Shown in pieces: positions 37,506 through 46,064 of a DNA stretch of 64,000 nt. The translations under genes and the position numbers were made by a program. The stretch is from Corynebacterium pelargi (GTDB lineage Bacteria; Actinomycetota; Actinomycetes; Mycobacteriales; Mycobacteriaceae). Numbering within the stretch: the stretch's first letter is position 1; each line of letters opens with the position of its first letter. Below the pieces are notes generated by a model. That model was given only the letters and a program-made list of their open reading frames with translations, was not told where the DNA came from and ran no database searches. Location of the stretch: NCBI RefSeq assembly GCF_014635485.1, contig NZ_BMCX01000003.1, forward strand, positions 124,001-188,000, in the 5' to 3' direction.

Positions 37506-37538
37506 AAGATGCACCTAGCACTGATCTAGGCGCATCTT
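37506..37538 (-). terminator. Hairpin between argS and lysA
   Basis: 13-bp arms AAGATGCGCCTAG / CTAGGTGCATCTT on the minus strand (37526-37538 and 37506-37518), one G-U pair, 7-nt loop. Only TTT follows, so it is a weak terminator or attenuator rather than a full stop between argS and lysA. Confidence 0.5.
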
Positions 37539-37558
37539 CAGTGTGGTGTGCCCGCTTT

Positions 37559-39211
37559 TTACATGCGCTCCGGTGCGCTCACACCGAGCAGGCCAAGAGC
37601 ATTGGCCAGTACCTGTCGGGTGGCTGCTGCAAGCGCCAGGCGTGCGCTGTGCAAATCGCTGGCCTGCTCGTCTTGCTTGGGCAGGATCTGGCAGGAGTCG
37701 TAGAAGCGGTGGAAGGTGCCCGCGAGCTGCTCGGCATAGCGCGCCACGCGGTGAGGTTCGCGCAAGGTGGCGGCTGCTTTGACTACGGCGGGGAATTCAC
37801 CAAGGGTGCGAATAAGCTCGCCTTCGCGCTCATGGCTGAGCAGGCCCAGGTTATCGGTGCTTGAGGCCACACCGAGGGCTTCTGCCTTGCGGGCAATGGA
37901 GCACAGGCGGGCGTGGCCGTATTGCACGTAGTAGACGGGGTTGTCGCTGGATTGGGAAGACCACAGCTCCAAGTCGATGTCCAGGCTGGAATCAACGGAG
38001 GATCGAATCATGGCATAGCGTGCTGCATCCACGCCGATGGCCTCGACCAGGTCGTCCAAGGTGATGACGGTGCCGGCGCGCTTGGACATCTTTACTGCCT
38101 GGCCATCGCGAACCAGGTTGACCATCTGGCCAATGAGCACTTCCACCGTGTCTGCGTCGTAGCCCATGGCTGCGGTGGCTGCACGCAGACGGTTGATATA
38201 GCCGTGGTGATCGGCGCCGAGCATGTAGATGCAGAGGTTGAAGCCGCGTTCGATCTTATTGGCAACATAGGCGATATCACCGGCGATATAGGCGGCCTCG
38301 CCGTCGGATTTGATCACCACACGGTCTTTATCGTCGCCGTAGTCGGTGGACTTCAGCCACCAGGCGCCATCTTCAAAGTAGAGATTGCCATTGGCCTTGA
38401 GCTTTTCGACGGCCTTTTCCACAGCGCCAGTTTCAAAGAGTTCATTTTCGTGGAAGTAGACATCGAAATCAGTGCCGAATTCGTGCAGCGATGCCTTGAT
38501 GTGAGCGAACATCAGCTCCACGCCGCGGGCGCGGAATGCCTCGCTTTGTTCTTCGCCTTCAAGCTCCATCACCTCAGGGGCGGACTGCACGATATCTGCA
38601 GCGATCTCCTGGATATAGTCTCCGCCATAGCCGTTTTCAGGAGTGGGCTCACCCTTGGCAGCAGCCACAAGGGAGTCGGTGAAGTTATTGATCTGCTTGC
38701 CGTGGTCGTTGAAGTAGTACTCGCGGGTCACCGATGCGCCGGAGGCTTCTAAGACTCGACCTAAAGCATCGCCCACAGCAGCCCAGCGGGTGCCGCCAAG
38801 GTGGATGGGGCCGGTGGGGTTTGCAGAGACGAACTCAAGATTGACGTTGCGGTCTGCGTAGATCTCAGAGTGGCCGAAGGCCTTGGCCTCGGAAAGAATA
38901 TTGGCCACGATTTTGCCTTGGGCGTCTGCGGCAAGGCGGATATTCAAAAAGCCGGGGCCGGCGATCTCGGCGACCTCGATGGCTTCGTTGCTGCTCAGGG
39001 CGTCGGCAAGCAACTGGCCAAGCTCGCGGGGGTTCATGCCGACCTTCTTGGCCACTTGGAGTGCAATATTCGTGGCGTAATCGCCGTGCTCGGGGTTACG
39101 AGGGCGCTCCACCACCACCTGCTGTGGCAGCACAGAGGCGTCGAGCTCGCGGCTTTGCAGCAGCTCGGTGGCGGTGGAATGAATCAGGTGGCTTAGGTCG
39201 GCTGGAGTCAT
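37559..39211 (-). CDS. argS: Arginyl-tRNA synthetase
   Basis: 550 aa class I synthetase. The HIGH-type motif is [21 protein letters not shown] near residue 135, the KMSKS-type motif is [15 protein letters not shown] near 375, and a C-terminal anticodon-binding helical domain ends with CQILPKQDE and [20 protein letters not shown]. The additional N-terminal domain is present. It starts 39 bp after lldP stops, with a short minus-strand TTAGACT-like box just before the ATG, so it may have its own leaderless-type promoter. Confidence 0.96.
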   Translation of the reverse strand: MTPADLSHLIHSTATELLQSRELDASVLPQQVVVERPRNPEHGDYATNIALQVAKKVGMNPRELGQLLADALSSNEAIEVAEIAGPGFLNIRLAADAQGKIVANILSEAKAFGHSEIYADRNVNLEFVSANPTGPIHLGGTRWAAVGDALGRVLEASGASVTREYYFNDHGKQINNFTDSLVAAAKGEPTPENGYGGDYIQEIAADIVQSAPEVMELEGEEQSEAFRARGVELMFAHIKASLHEFGTDFDVYFHENELFETGAVEKAVEKLKANGNLYFEDGAWWLKSTDYGDDKDRVVIKSDGEAAYIAGDIAYVANKIERGFNLCIYMLGADHHGYINRLRAATAAMGYDADTVEVLIGQMVNLVRDGQAVKMSKRAGTVITLDDLVEAIGVDAARYAMIRSSVDSSLDIDLELWSSQSSDNPVYYVQYGHARLCSIARKAEALGVASSTDNLGLLSHEREGELIRTLGEFPAVVKAAATLREPHRVARYAEQLAGTFHRFYDSCQILPKQDEQASDLHSARLALAAATRQVLANALGLLGVSAPERM

Positions 39212-39250
39212 GACTAAGCAGTCTAATTGCCCCAGCCCTTGGGCGAAAAC

Positions 39251-40903
39251 CTAGCCCACAACCATCCAGCCGAGCACGGAGGTGGACTGCAGATAGACGA
39301 TGATGCAGATATACACCAGCAAGCCAAGGGAGTACTTCCAAGCCTGCGCCATGATCTTTCTTTCGCCGTTTTCCATCGCCACCGCAGTCGCCGCGATCGT
39401 CAGGGTTTGAGGGCTCATCATCTTGCCCAAGGTGGCGCCGGCGGTATTGGCACCAATCAGCAGTGTTGGGCTGACACCCACCTGCTGCGCGGTGGTGGCC
39501 TGCATCTGAGAAAACAGTGCATTTGCCGAGGTTGCGGAGCCGGTGACCCAGGTACCGATCCAACCCAGCACGGGTGAAAGCAGCGGGAAGATGGTGCCGG
39601 TTGCTGCCAGGAAGGCGCCGATGGACGCGGTTTGTCCTGACATATTCATCACATAGGCCAATCCCATCACTGCGGCGATGGTCAGTGCCGAATAGCGCAT
39701 CTTGTAGCCACCTTCACCCAAGGCCGCAAAGGCCTTGAGCAAGGACATCGGGTACTTACCGCCCTCGGAGGTCGCGGCATAGACCAAGGCGGTGATGATG
39801 CCGCAGAAGAACAAGATGGTGCCCGGTGTGGACAGCCAGTTGAAGTTGAAGATGGTGTTGGTAATTGGCTCTCCTGCCTCATTGACCAGGTTGCCGTGTA
39901 GGCCTGGCCATTCAATCTTGATCGAGGTGCTATTGAGCGCTGCCGGGAGATCAACGCCGATGCGCCAGAGGCTGGTAATGGAGAACACCACCACGATCAG
40001 CACATATGGGAACAGTGCGAGCACGGCGTTGCGGGTATCCAGGTGCAGTTGGGAAGCGTCGATTTCCGAGGCCTGTTCCTTCGGGGTGGTTGGCTTCCAT
40101 ACTCGCAGCAGCAAGACGCCGGCGGTGAGCGAAAGCAGGCAGGCGACGACGTCGGTGAGCACATAGGAGAAGTAGTTCGAGGCGAGGAATTGTCCTCCGC
40201 CGAAGGTCACGCCGAGGGTGATGGCCATGGGCCAGGTTTGGCGCACGCCTCGCATACCGTCCATGATCAGCGCGAGCACGAAGGGCACCACCAGCGCAAT
40301 CAGCGAGACTTGACGTCCTGCCATCGCAGCGACCTGGGCGCCTGGCAGCTCGTTGAGCAAACCGGCGGTGGTCACAGGGATGGCCATAGCCCCGAAGGCC
40401 ACCGGTGAAGCATTGGCCACGAAGGTGACGAGCACGGCTTTCATGGGTTTGAGCCCGATGGCTAGCAGCATCGCGGCCACGATGGCGATGGGTGCGCCGA
40501 AACCTGCCAGTGCTTCGAGGAGTCCGCCGAAGGCGAAGCCGATGAGCATGGCCTGGACGCGCATGTCGCCGCGGCCGATTTTGGAGAAGATGGTGCGAAG
40601 GTCTTCGAATCGTCCGGATTTGACGGTGAGGTCATAGACCCATACGGCCATCCAGATGATGTACACCACGGGGAAAAGGCCGAAGGCCACGCCTTGGGTC
40701 AGCGAGGCAAAGGCCAGGTTGGCGGGCATGCCAAAGAGCAGGATGCCGGTGGCCAGGGCCACGCCCACGGAGGCGATGGCCGACCAGTGCGCCTTCATTT
40801 TCAGCACCATGAGGAAGACGAAGAAACCCACGAGCGGCAAGATTGCGCACAGGGCCGAGAGTCCGAGGCTGCCGCCTACGGCACTCGTGGAGGGGGTAAA
40901 CAT
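39251..40903 (-). CDS. lldP: L-lactate permease
   Basis: 550 aa with 12-14 hydrophobic segments, lactate permease (LctP) family. The ATG at 40903 is preceded by AAGGAG; the upstream frame part is not hydrophobic. Recognisable blocks are AGFGAPIAIVAAMLLAIG near residue 120, EALAGFGAPI, and the C-terminal VLGWIGTWVTGSATSANALFSQMQ with NTAGATLGKMMSPQ. It imports lactate for the divergently encoded LutABC. The gene is followed by argS on the same strand. Confidence 0.94.
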   Translation of the reverse strand: MFTPSTSAVGGSLGLSALCAILPLVGFFVFLMVLKMKAHWSAIASVGVALATGILLFGMPANLAFASLTQGVAFGLFPVVYIIWMAVWVYDLTVKSGRFEDLRTIFSKIGRGDMRVQAMLIGFAFGGLLEALAGFGAPIAIVAAMLLAIGLKPMKAVLVTFVANASPVAFGAMAIPVTTAGLLNELPGAQVAAMAGRQVSLIALVVPFVLALIMDGMRGVRQTWPMAITLGVTFGGGQFLASNYFSYVLTDVVACLLSLTAGVLLLRVWKPTTPKEQASEIDASQLHLDTRNAVLALFPYVLIVVVFSITSLWRIGVDLPAALNSTSIKIEWPGLHGNLVNEAGEPITNTIFNFNWLSTPGTILFFCGIITALVYAATSEGGKYPMSLLKAFAALGEGGYKMRYSALTIAAVMGLAYVMNMSGQTASIGAFLAATGTIFPLLSPVLGWIGTWVTGSATSANALFSQMQATTAQQVGVSPTLLIGANTAGATLGKMMSPQTLTIAATAVAMENGERKIMAQAWKYSLGLLVYICIIVYLQSTSVLGWMVVG

Positions 40904-41364
40904 GATTGGGAGTGCTCCTTCATGCACAGCGCAGAGTGTGTAATAAGACACAAAGGGTCTGCGAACGTTTCCATTTCACTGCTTCCCACTATTGACCCGC
41001 ACCGCGGAACTAGACAACTTTTGCATCCGGCAACAAAGCAAGATCGGCCGCGGGAAGTTCGGGAAAGTAGCTAGGAACGGGGAAAAGAATTAAAACGTAT
41101 TTTCCACCACATTTCTTTTGGCGCGGGCTCAAATCCACGTCGGCTCAGGCCATGATTTCCTTTGCAGAAGTCGCTTCTAGCCAGAGGAAAAGGGATTTAA
41201 GAAACATTGGTATTTCTTAAGTCTTTGCAGCTCAACCGCTATCTCGGGCGAAAAGTTACCCAAGATTTTTCGCTAGGATGGCCATCGACCGGTGACACCT
41301 AGGGCTTTGCCCCTTGAACGTGCCACACCAGCATTTCCAGAAATATTTTGAAGGAGCAAGAAAC
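40904..41364. promoter_or_regulatory. Divergent lldP / lutABC regulatory region
   Basis: 461 bp without a gene. It contains a perfect inverted repeat at 41197-41220 and a TAGGAT -10 box at 41274-41279, giving an expected transcript start near 41286 and a leader of about 80 nt before lutA. The lldP side is AT-rich near 40905-40990. A GntR-type lactate regulator (LldR) would be expected to act here, but I did not find its exact consensus. Confidence 0.55.
41197..41220 (+). promoter_or_regulatory. Perfect palindrome upstream of lutA, candidate operator
   Basis: TTAAGAAA and TTTCTTAA, perfect 8-bp arms with an 8-bp spacer, located 55 bp upstream of the -10 box of lutA. Suitable position for an activator or looping repressor of the lactate genes. 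Confidence 0.5.
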
Positions 41365-42150
41365 GTGAGAGTTGCGCTCTTTTCCACGTGTATCGGCGAC
41401 GCGATGTTCCCCGATGCATCCAAGGCCACCGCGCTGATCCTTTCCAGGCTCGGCTATGAAGTGGTCTTCCCCGATGCCCAAACCTGCTGCGGGCAGATGC
41501 ACGTCAATACCGGCTACCAAAAAGAAGCCGTGCCGTTGATTCGCACCTACGTCGACGCCTTCGCCGATCCTTCCATCGACTTCGTGGTCGCACCTTCCGG
41601 CTCCTGCGTCGGCGCTGTGCGCGAGCAGCACGAACACGTAGCCTCCCGTTATGGCGATGCTGCCTTGGTGGATGGCGCGAAGAAGGCCGCGAAGAAGACC
41701 TATGATTTGCCGGAATTTCTTATCGACGTCGCCGGCACCGACCAGCTCGGAGCCTTCTTCCCCCACCGGGTGACCTACCACCCCTCCTGCCACGGCTTGC
41801 GCTTTATCAAGCTGGGCGATCGCCCCTATCGCCTCCTGCAAAACGTGGAAGGCATCGACCTGGTCACCTTGCCCAATGCTGAGGAGTGCTGTGGCTTTGG
41901 TGGCACCTTTGCCCTGAAAAACGCCGAGACTTCGGCGGCCATGGTCTCTGATAAGGCTCGAAATATTAAGTCCACCGATGCCGAGTACGTCACCGGCGGT
42001 GATTCTTCCTGCCTGATGAATATTGCAGGTTCGCTTTCTCGCCAGCATATGGGCGTGCGAGCAATTCACCTGGCCGAAATTCTGGCTTCTACCAAGCAAC
42101 ATCCCTGGACTCCCACCACCGCCGCTTACTCGAAGGAGAGCATGCTGTGA
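41365..42150 (+). CDS. lutA: Lactate utilisation protein A (Fe-S oxidoreductase, LldE type)
   Basis: 261 aa from GTG 41365, preceded by AAGGAG; the upstream frame extension is not family-like. It has the two CCG domains that carry Fe-S/haterodisulfide-reductase-like centres: TCCGQMHVNTG near residue 50 and ECCGFGGTFAL near 177, plus YHPSCHG near 140. It acts with LutB and LutC to oxidise L-lactate to pyruvate. It overlaps lutB by 4 bp. Confidence 0.93.
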   Translation: MRVALFSTCIGDAMFPDASKATALILSRLGYEVVFPDAQTCCGQMHVNTGYQKEAVPLIRTYVDAFADPSIDFVVAPSGSCVGAVREQHEHVASRYGDAALVDGAKKAAKKTYDLPEFLIDVAGTDQLGAFFPHRVTYHPSCHGLRFIKLGDRPYRLLQNVEGIDLVTLPNAEECCGFGGTFALKNAETSAAMVSDKARNIKSTDAEYVTGGDSSCLMNIAGSLSRQHMGVRAIHLAEILASTKQHPWTPTTAAYSKESML

Positions 42151-43673
42151 GCGTTTCACTCGGAACCCCCAAGATGCCGCCGCGCGCCTCGGATATTTCC
42201 CTGCTGCGTGGCAAAGAGCGCTTTCCTAAGGCCGCCCACGACGGGCTGTATAACGCCACACAGCGTCGTAACCTGCACAAGGCAACCACCACCATTCGCG
42301 AGAAGCGCGCCAACGTCATCAACGAGATCGACGATTGGGAGGCCCTGCGCGAGGCAGGCTCTGCCACCAAGCGCGATGTACTCGCCCGCCTTCCTGAGCT
42401 GCTGGAGCAATTTGAAGCAGCAGTGACTGCCCGCGGCGGCCATGTGCACTGGGCACGCGACGCCGAAGAGGCCGGTCGCATTGTCAAAGACCTTGTGCAG
42501 GCCACCGGCGAGAAGGAGGTGGTCAAGATTAAGTCGATGGCCACCCAGGAAATTGCTTTAAATGAGCAGCTCGAATCCGTTGGTATCCACGCCCAAGAAA
42601 CGGACTTGGCGGAGCTGATTGTGCAGCTTGGCCACGACCGCCCCTCGCATATTTTGGTGCCGGCTATTCACCGTAACCGCGCCGAGATTCGCGATATTTT
42701 CGTCCACGAGATGCCCAACACCGATGAGTCCTTAAGCTCGGAGCCTGCGGAGCTGGCCGAGGCCTCGCGTAGTTTCCTGCGCGAGCAGTTTATGAAGGCC
42801 AAGGTTGCTATCTGCGGCGCCAACTTCGGTATTGCCGAAACCGGCCACGTCACCATCGTGGAATCTGAGGGCAATGGCCGCATGTGCCTCACCTTGCCGG
42901 AAACCCTGATCTCTGTGATGGGCATTGAAAAGATCTTGCCCACCTTTGCCGATTATGAGGTGTTCTTGCAGCTTCTGCCCCGCTCTTCTACCGGCGAGCG
43001 CATGAACCCCTACACCTCCTTGTGGAGCGGCGTGACCGAAGGCGATGGCCCTGAGAATTTCCACATCGTGCTGCTCGATAATGGCCGCACGGCTGCCCTT
43101 TCCAACGAGATTGGGCGCGAGGCACTCAAGTGCATTCGTTGTTCTGCCTGCCTGAATGTCTGCCCAGTCTACGAGCGTGCCGGCGGCCATGCCTATGGCT
43201 CGACCTACCCAGGTCCCATTGGCGCGATTTTGACCCCGCAGCTTACGGGCATGGAGGATGATCAATCGATCAATGGCTCGCTGCCCTTTGCCTCCTCACT
43301 GTGTGGGCGTTGCAATGAGGTGTGCCCGGTAAAGATTCCTATTACCGATGCCCTGTTGGAGTTGCGCCACCAGAAGGTCAGCGAACACAAGCCCTTCGTT
43401 GAAGGCTCATTGATGACTGCCATGCAGTTCACCTGGGGCAATGAGACGGTGTGGAATACCTTGTCGCGCATGGTCTTCCTCGGCCGCGTCATGGGTGGCT
43501 TCAAAGGCAAGATCACTCACCTGCCCAGCTTCCTATCTGGTTGGACGGATTTCCGCGATGTGCCTGTGCCGCCGAAGAAGTCCTTTAGGCAATGGTTCGA
43601 AAGCGATGAAGCTCGCGAACTGCTCACCCAAGCCCGCGAGCAAGGCCTCGCAGACGATTCCAAGGAGAACTAA
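42147..43673 (+). CDS. lutB: Lactate utilisation protein B (4Fe-4S, LldF type)
   Basis: 508 aa. An N-terminal LUD-like domain (residues 70-310, with [20 protein letters not shown] and GITGANFAIAETG-like [13 protein letters not shown]) is followed by two ferredoxin-type clusters, [19 protein letters not shown] near residue 328 and [14 protein letters not shown] near 387. Typical of LutB. Coupled to lutA by a 4-bp overlap; lutC follows after 4 bp with AAGGAG. Confidence 0.94.
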   Translation: MSVSLGTPKMPPRASDISLLRGKERFPKAAHDGLYNATQRRNLHKATTTIREKRANVINEIDDWEALREAGSATKRDVLARLPELLEQFEAAVTARGGHVHWARDAEEAGRIVKDLVQATGEKEVVKIKSMATQEIALNEQLESVGIHAQETDLAELIVQLGHDRPSHILVPAIHRNRAEIRDIFVHEMPNTDESLSSEPAELAEASRSFLREQFMKAKVAICGANFGIAETGHVTIVESEGNGRMCLTLPETLISVMGIEKILPTFADYEVFLQLLPRSSTGERMNPYTSLWSGVTEGDGPENFHIVLLDNGRTAALSNEIGREALKCIRCSACLNVCPVYERAGGHAYGSTYPGPIGAILTPQLTGMEDDQSINGSLPFASSLCGRCNEVCPVKIPITDALLELRHQKVSEHKPFVEGSLMTAMQFTWGNETVWNTLSRMVFLGRVMGGFKGKITHLPSFLSGWTDFRDVPVPPKKSFRQWFESDEARELLTQAREQGLADDSKEN

Positions 43674-43677
43674 AACC

Positions 43678-44307
43678 ATGTCTGCGAAATCAACGATTCT
43701 GCAGCGTATCCGCGATGCTCACAAGCTCGCCGGCACCCCAGAAGGTGGCGTGGAGATTCCCCGCAATTACAACCGCGAGTACTCCTATAGCCGCGCCGAG
43801 CTCAAAGAGATCCTGATTGATCGCCTCGAAGATTACAAAGCCATCGTGGTGGAGTCTTCCGAGGATGATCTTGGCGCCACCATCGCCGAGCAGCTTCACC
43901 AGCGCCAGGCCAAGCAGGTGCGCTACGCCGAGGGCCTTTCACCTGAGCTCTTTGAGCTTTTCGACGGTCAAGCCAGCGCCGATAATCGCTCCAGTGATCC
44001 AAGGGAGCTCAATGAGGTTGATGCGGTGGTCACCGATTCCCACGTCAGCTCTGCTCAAACAGGCACCATCTGCCTGGAGTCCAATGAGCTGTGTGGCAGA
44101 CGTGCACTGACGCTGGTTCCCGATTGCCACGTATGCATCGTGCGCATGGACAATGTGGTCTACGGTGTGCCGGAAATGATCGCAGCCCTCGGGCGCGAAA
44201 AGCCAGTGACGATGATCTCCGGACCTTCGGCCACCTCCGATATTGAGCTCAATCGCGTGGAGGGCGTGCACGGTCCTCGCACATTGATCTGCGTGGTTGT
44301 GGACTAG
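43678..44307 (+). CDS. lutC: Lactate utilisation protein C (LUD domain, LldG type)
   Basis: 209 aa from ATG 43678 (AAGGAG 10 nt upstream); the much longer frame from 43441 is a shadow of lutB. A single LUD domain: [19 protein letters not shown] near residue 120, [19 protein letters not shown], and the end [21 protein letters not shown], the signature of the LutC family. Third subunit of the lactate oxidation complex. Confidence 0.93.
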   Translation: MSAKSTILQRIRDAHKLAGTPEGGVEIPRNYNREYSYSRAELKEILIDRLEDYKAIVVESSEDDLGATIAEQLHQRQAKQVRYAEGLSPELFELFDGQASADNRSSDPRELNEVDAVVTDSHVSSAQTGTICLESNELCGRRALTLVPDCHVCIVRMDNVVYGVPEMIAALGREKPVTMISGPSATSDIELNRVEGVHGPRTLICVVVD

Positions 44308-44348
44308 CCATTTTTCGGCCCTGACCCTCAGCACCAAGCCAGCTATCA

Positions 44349-44377
44349 GGCCTTCGAGCAACAGATGCTCGAAGGCC
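44349..44377 (+). terminator. Terminator-like hairpin after lutC
   Basis: A perfect 12-bp stem GGCCTTCGAGCA / TGCTCGAAGGCC with a 5-nt loop, 41 bp past the lutC stop. The following bases (TGTGGTGTTAT) are only mildly T-rich. Very stable, so it likely ends or protects the lut mRNA. Confidence 0.6.
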
Positions 44378-44541
44378 TGTGGTGTTATGGGCCTGCACAA
44401 GTACCCCAGTCGTATTTGGCACCAGCTTCAGTTTGGGTGATTTGTGCAGCTCAACCGGCACGTTTGCCCACTGCTCTGCCGATGATCATCTTGGGATATG
44501 GCTCTGCTCCTGGGGTTTTCTATTCCCTTGAGCGCTAGTGC

Positions 44542-44547
44542 TAGGAT
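44542..44547 (+). promoter_or_regulatory. -10 box of the tRNA-Arg gene
   Basis: TAGGAT lies 12 bp before the tRNA 5' end, with TTCTAT 18 bp further upstream as a poor -35. The position is right for a tRNA promoter. Confidence 0.45.
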
Positions 44548-44559
44548 TGGGCGTTGCGC

Positions 44560-44632
44560 GTCTCCGTAGCTCAGTGGATAGAGCATTGGTTTCCGGTACC
44601 AAAGGTCGCACGTTCGAATCGTGTCGGGGACA
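44560..44632 (+). tRNA. tRNA-Arg (anticodon CCG)
   Basis: 73 nt. Acceptor GTCTCCG pairs with CGGGGAC (one G-U), then A as discriminator; CCA is not encoded. The D arm has AGCTCAGTGGATAGAGC. The anticodon stem TTGGT / ACCAA encloses loop TTCCGGT, anticodon CCG reading CGG. The T arm has the loop GTTCGAATC. All four arms fold without mismatch. Confidence 0.95.
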
Positions 44633-44639
44633 CAAGCAA

Positions 44640-44676
44640 GTGCCCCTACCTCATTCGGTAGGGGCACGTTTTCTTT
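44640..44676 (+). terminator. Rho-independent terminator after tRNA-Arg
   Basis: A perfect 11-bp stem GTGCCCCTACC / GGTAGGGGCAC (44640-44650 and 44657-44667) with a 6-nt loop, followed by GTTTTCTTT, 7 bp past the tRNA. It also lies just beyond the convergent pspC-like stop and may act on both strands. Confidence 0.88.
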
Positions 44677-44682
44677 GCTCTT

Positions 44683-44886
44683 TTAAAAGGGCCGCTTGGG
44701 CATGATTGCCCACGCCACCAGGTACACCAGCACCTGCGGGCCAGGCAAAATGATGCTGGCCACGGTGAGTACGCGAAGCAGGGTGGCATCAATGCCGTAG
44801 GTTTCTGCTACGCCACCGAGCACACCTCCAAGGAATTTGTTAGTGGTGCTTCGATACAGCTTGCGCTTCCACAAAGACTCAGCCAT
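44683..44886 (-). CDS. PspC domain small membrane protein
   Basis: 67 aa from ATG 44886 (AAAGG 9 nt upstream; an upstream GTG gives three more residues). A typical PspC core: LYRSTTNKFLGGVLGGVAETYGID (as KFLGGVLGGVAETYGID), then one hydrophobic helix VASIILPGPQVLVYLVAWAIM and a short basic end MPKRPF. PspC-like proteins sense or stabilise the membrane under envelope stress. It overlaps the marR-type gene by 8 bp, forming a two-gene operon. Confidence 0.87.
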   Translation of the reverse strand: MAESLWKRKLYRSTTNKFLGGVLGGVAETYGIDATLLRVLTVASIILPGPQVLVYLVAWAIMPKRPF

Positions 44887-45367
44887 GGTTCTCACCTTTC
44901 GGAATATTCAAGTGCTCTACGTCCGAGCCTAGTACTGCAAGGGAGAATTCGCGGATGGCTGCTGCCTGCTCCTCGCTTAAACGATCAAACACTAACTCGC
45001 GCACCATTTGAACGTGCTCGGGCACCGCCTGCTTTAAGCGGCGCTCACCTTCTTTGGTCAGCGCAACCAGTACGCCACGTCCATCGCCGGTGCAGCGTTG
45101 CTTATCTACCAATCCGCGGCGTTCCATGCGGGTAATTTGGTGCGAGGTTCGCGAGCGATCCCAATTCAGCGCCGCGCAAAGCTCTCGCAGGCGCATGCAC
45201 TGCTCTGGGTGTTCAGAAAGGCTAACGAGCACTCCGAATTCTGGAGTGGTGAGGTCATAACCGTTGTTGAGCGATTCTTCAATCGCGCGATCAACTTTTC
45301 GGTTCGCTGCCAGCATCAGACGCCAGAGCCGTTGTTCCTCGTCGCTAAGCCATTGTGGGGTATTCAT
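44879..45367 (-). CDS. MarR-family transcriptional regulator
   Basis: 162 aa winged helix protein with the MarR layout: dimerisation helix LWRLMLAANRKVDRAIEESL, recognition region LRELCAALNWDRSRTSHQITRMERRGLVDKQ (as NWDRSRTSHQITRMERRG, residues 68-85), and wing DGRGVLVALTKEGERRL. It is divergent from yceI with 172 bp between, where an inverted repeat lies upstream of the yceI promoter. Likely regulator of itself, pspC and possibly yceI; the ligand is unknown. Confidence 0.9.
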   Translation of the reverse strand: MNTPQWLSDEEQRLWRLMLAANRKVDRAIEESLNNGYDLTTPEFGVLVSLSEHPEQCMRLRELCAALNWDRSRTSHQITRMERRGLVDKQRCTGDGRGVLVALTKEGERRLKQAVPEHVQMVRELVFDRLSEEQAAAIREFSLAVLGSDVEHLNIPKGENHG

Positions 45368-45431
45368 GCAGACAACATTAAACGTCCGGGTTCAGCAATG
45401 AAAAATATACCCGTTTGCCTGCTCAAAGTCT

Positions 45432-45451
45432 GTTGGCAGGTTCAAGCCAAC
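45432..45451 (+). promoter_or_regulatory. Inverted repeat between marR-type gene and yceI, candidate operator
   Basis: GTTGGC and GCCAAC, perfect 6-bp arms with an 8-bp spacer, ending 10 bp before the -35 box of yceI. Candidate binding site of the adjacent MarR protein. Confidence 0.42.
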
Positions 45452-45461
45452 GCCCCTTTTG

Positions 45462-45489
45462 TTGATATGTCTCCAATTTCGTGTATTGT
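45462..45489 (+). promoter_or_regulatory. Promoter of yceI
   Basis: TTGATA (45462-45467), 16 bp, TATTGT (45484-45489), with the ATG 51 bp downstream. A good housekeeping-type -35/-10 pair by eye. Confidence 0.55.
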
Positions 45490-45539
45490 GATGCCCGTAC
45501 CGCACAAGCGTGCAAGAACAACAACGATTGGATGAAAAC

Positions 45540-46064
45540 ATGAACATCAATGGCACTTTCCAGCTCGATGCCTCCCACTCCTCTGTCGCCTTCGTGGCTC
45601 GCCACGCAATGGTGACCAAGGTGCGCGGCACCTTTAACCAGGTTGAAGCCACCATCGTCCTCGATGGCGAGAACTCCAAAGTGCAGGGCACCGCGCAGGC
45701 AGCCAGCATCGACACCGGCAATAGCGATCGCGACGAGCACGTTCGTGGCGATGACTTCTTCGCCGTAGAGCAGCACCCCACCATCACCTTCGAGTCCACC
45801 TCTGTGGAACTCAACGGCGAAGAGGGCAAGGTGCACGGCAACCTTGAGATCAAGGGCAACTCCAAGCCCGTTACCTTCGATGTGGAGATCAATGGCATTG
45901 CCGAAGACCCCTTCGGCAACACCCGTCTCGGCTTCGAAGCATCCACCAAGATCAACCGCAAGGACTTCGGCATCGACTTCAACGCTCCTTTGAACACCGG
46001 CGGCATGCTGGTGTCCGAAGAAATCAAGATCGAGATCGACGGCTCCGCCATCAAGCAGGACTAG
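45540..46064 (+). CDS. YceI-family lipid/polyisoprenoid-binding protein
   Basis: 174 aa, YceI lipocalin-like beta-barrel, with no signal peptide, so cytoplasmic. Family blocks are all present: FQLDASHSSVAFVARHAMVTKVRGTF near the start, DEHVRGDDFFAVEQHPTITFEST near residue 64, and LEIKGNSKPVTFDVEING near 110, then RLGFEASTKINRKDFGI. The ATG at 45540 begins the family-like part. Members bind isoprenoid lipids or quinones. Its stop overlaps the convergent YhaN stop by 4 bp. Confidence 0.93.
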   Translation: MNINGTFQLDASHSSVAFVARHAMVTKVRGTFNQVEATIVLDGENSKVQGTAQAASIDTGNSDRDEHVRGDDFFAVEQHPTITFESTSVELNGEEGKVHGNLEIKGNSKPVTFDVEINGIAEDPFGNTRLGFEASTKINRKDFGIDFNAPLNTGGMLVSEEIKIEIDGSAIKQD

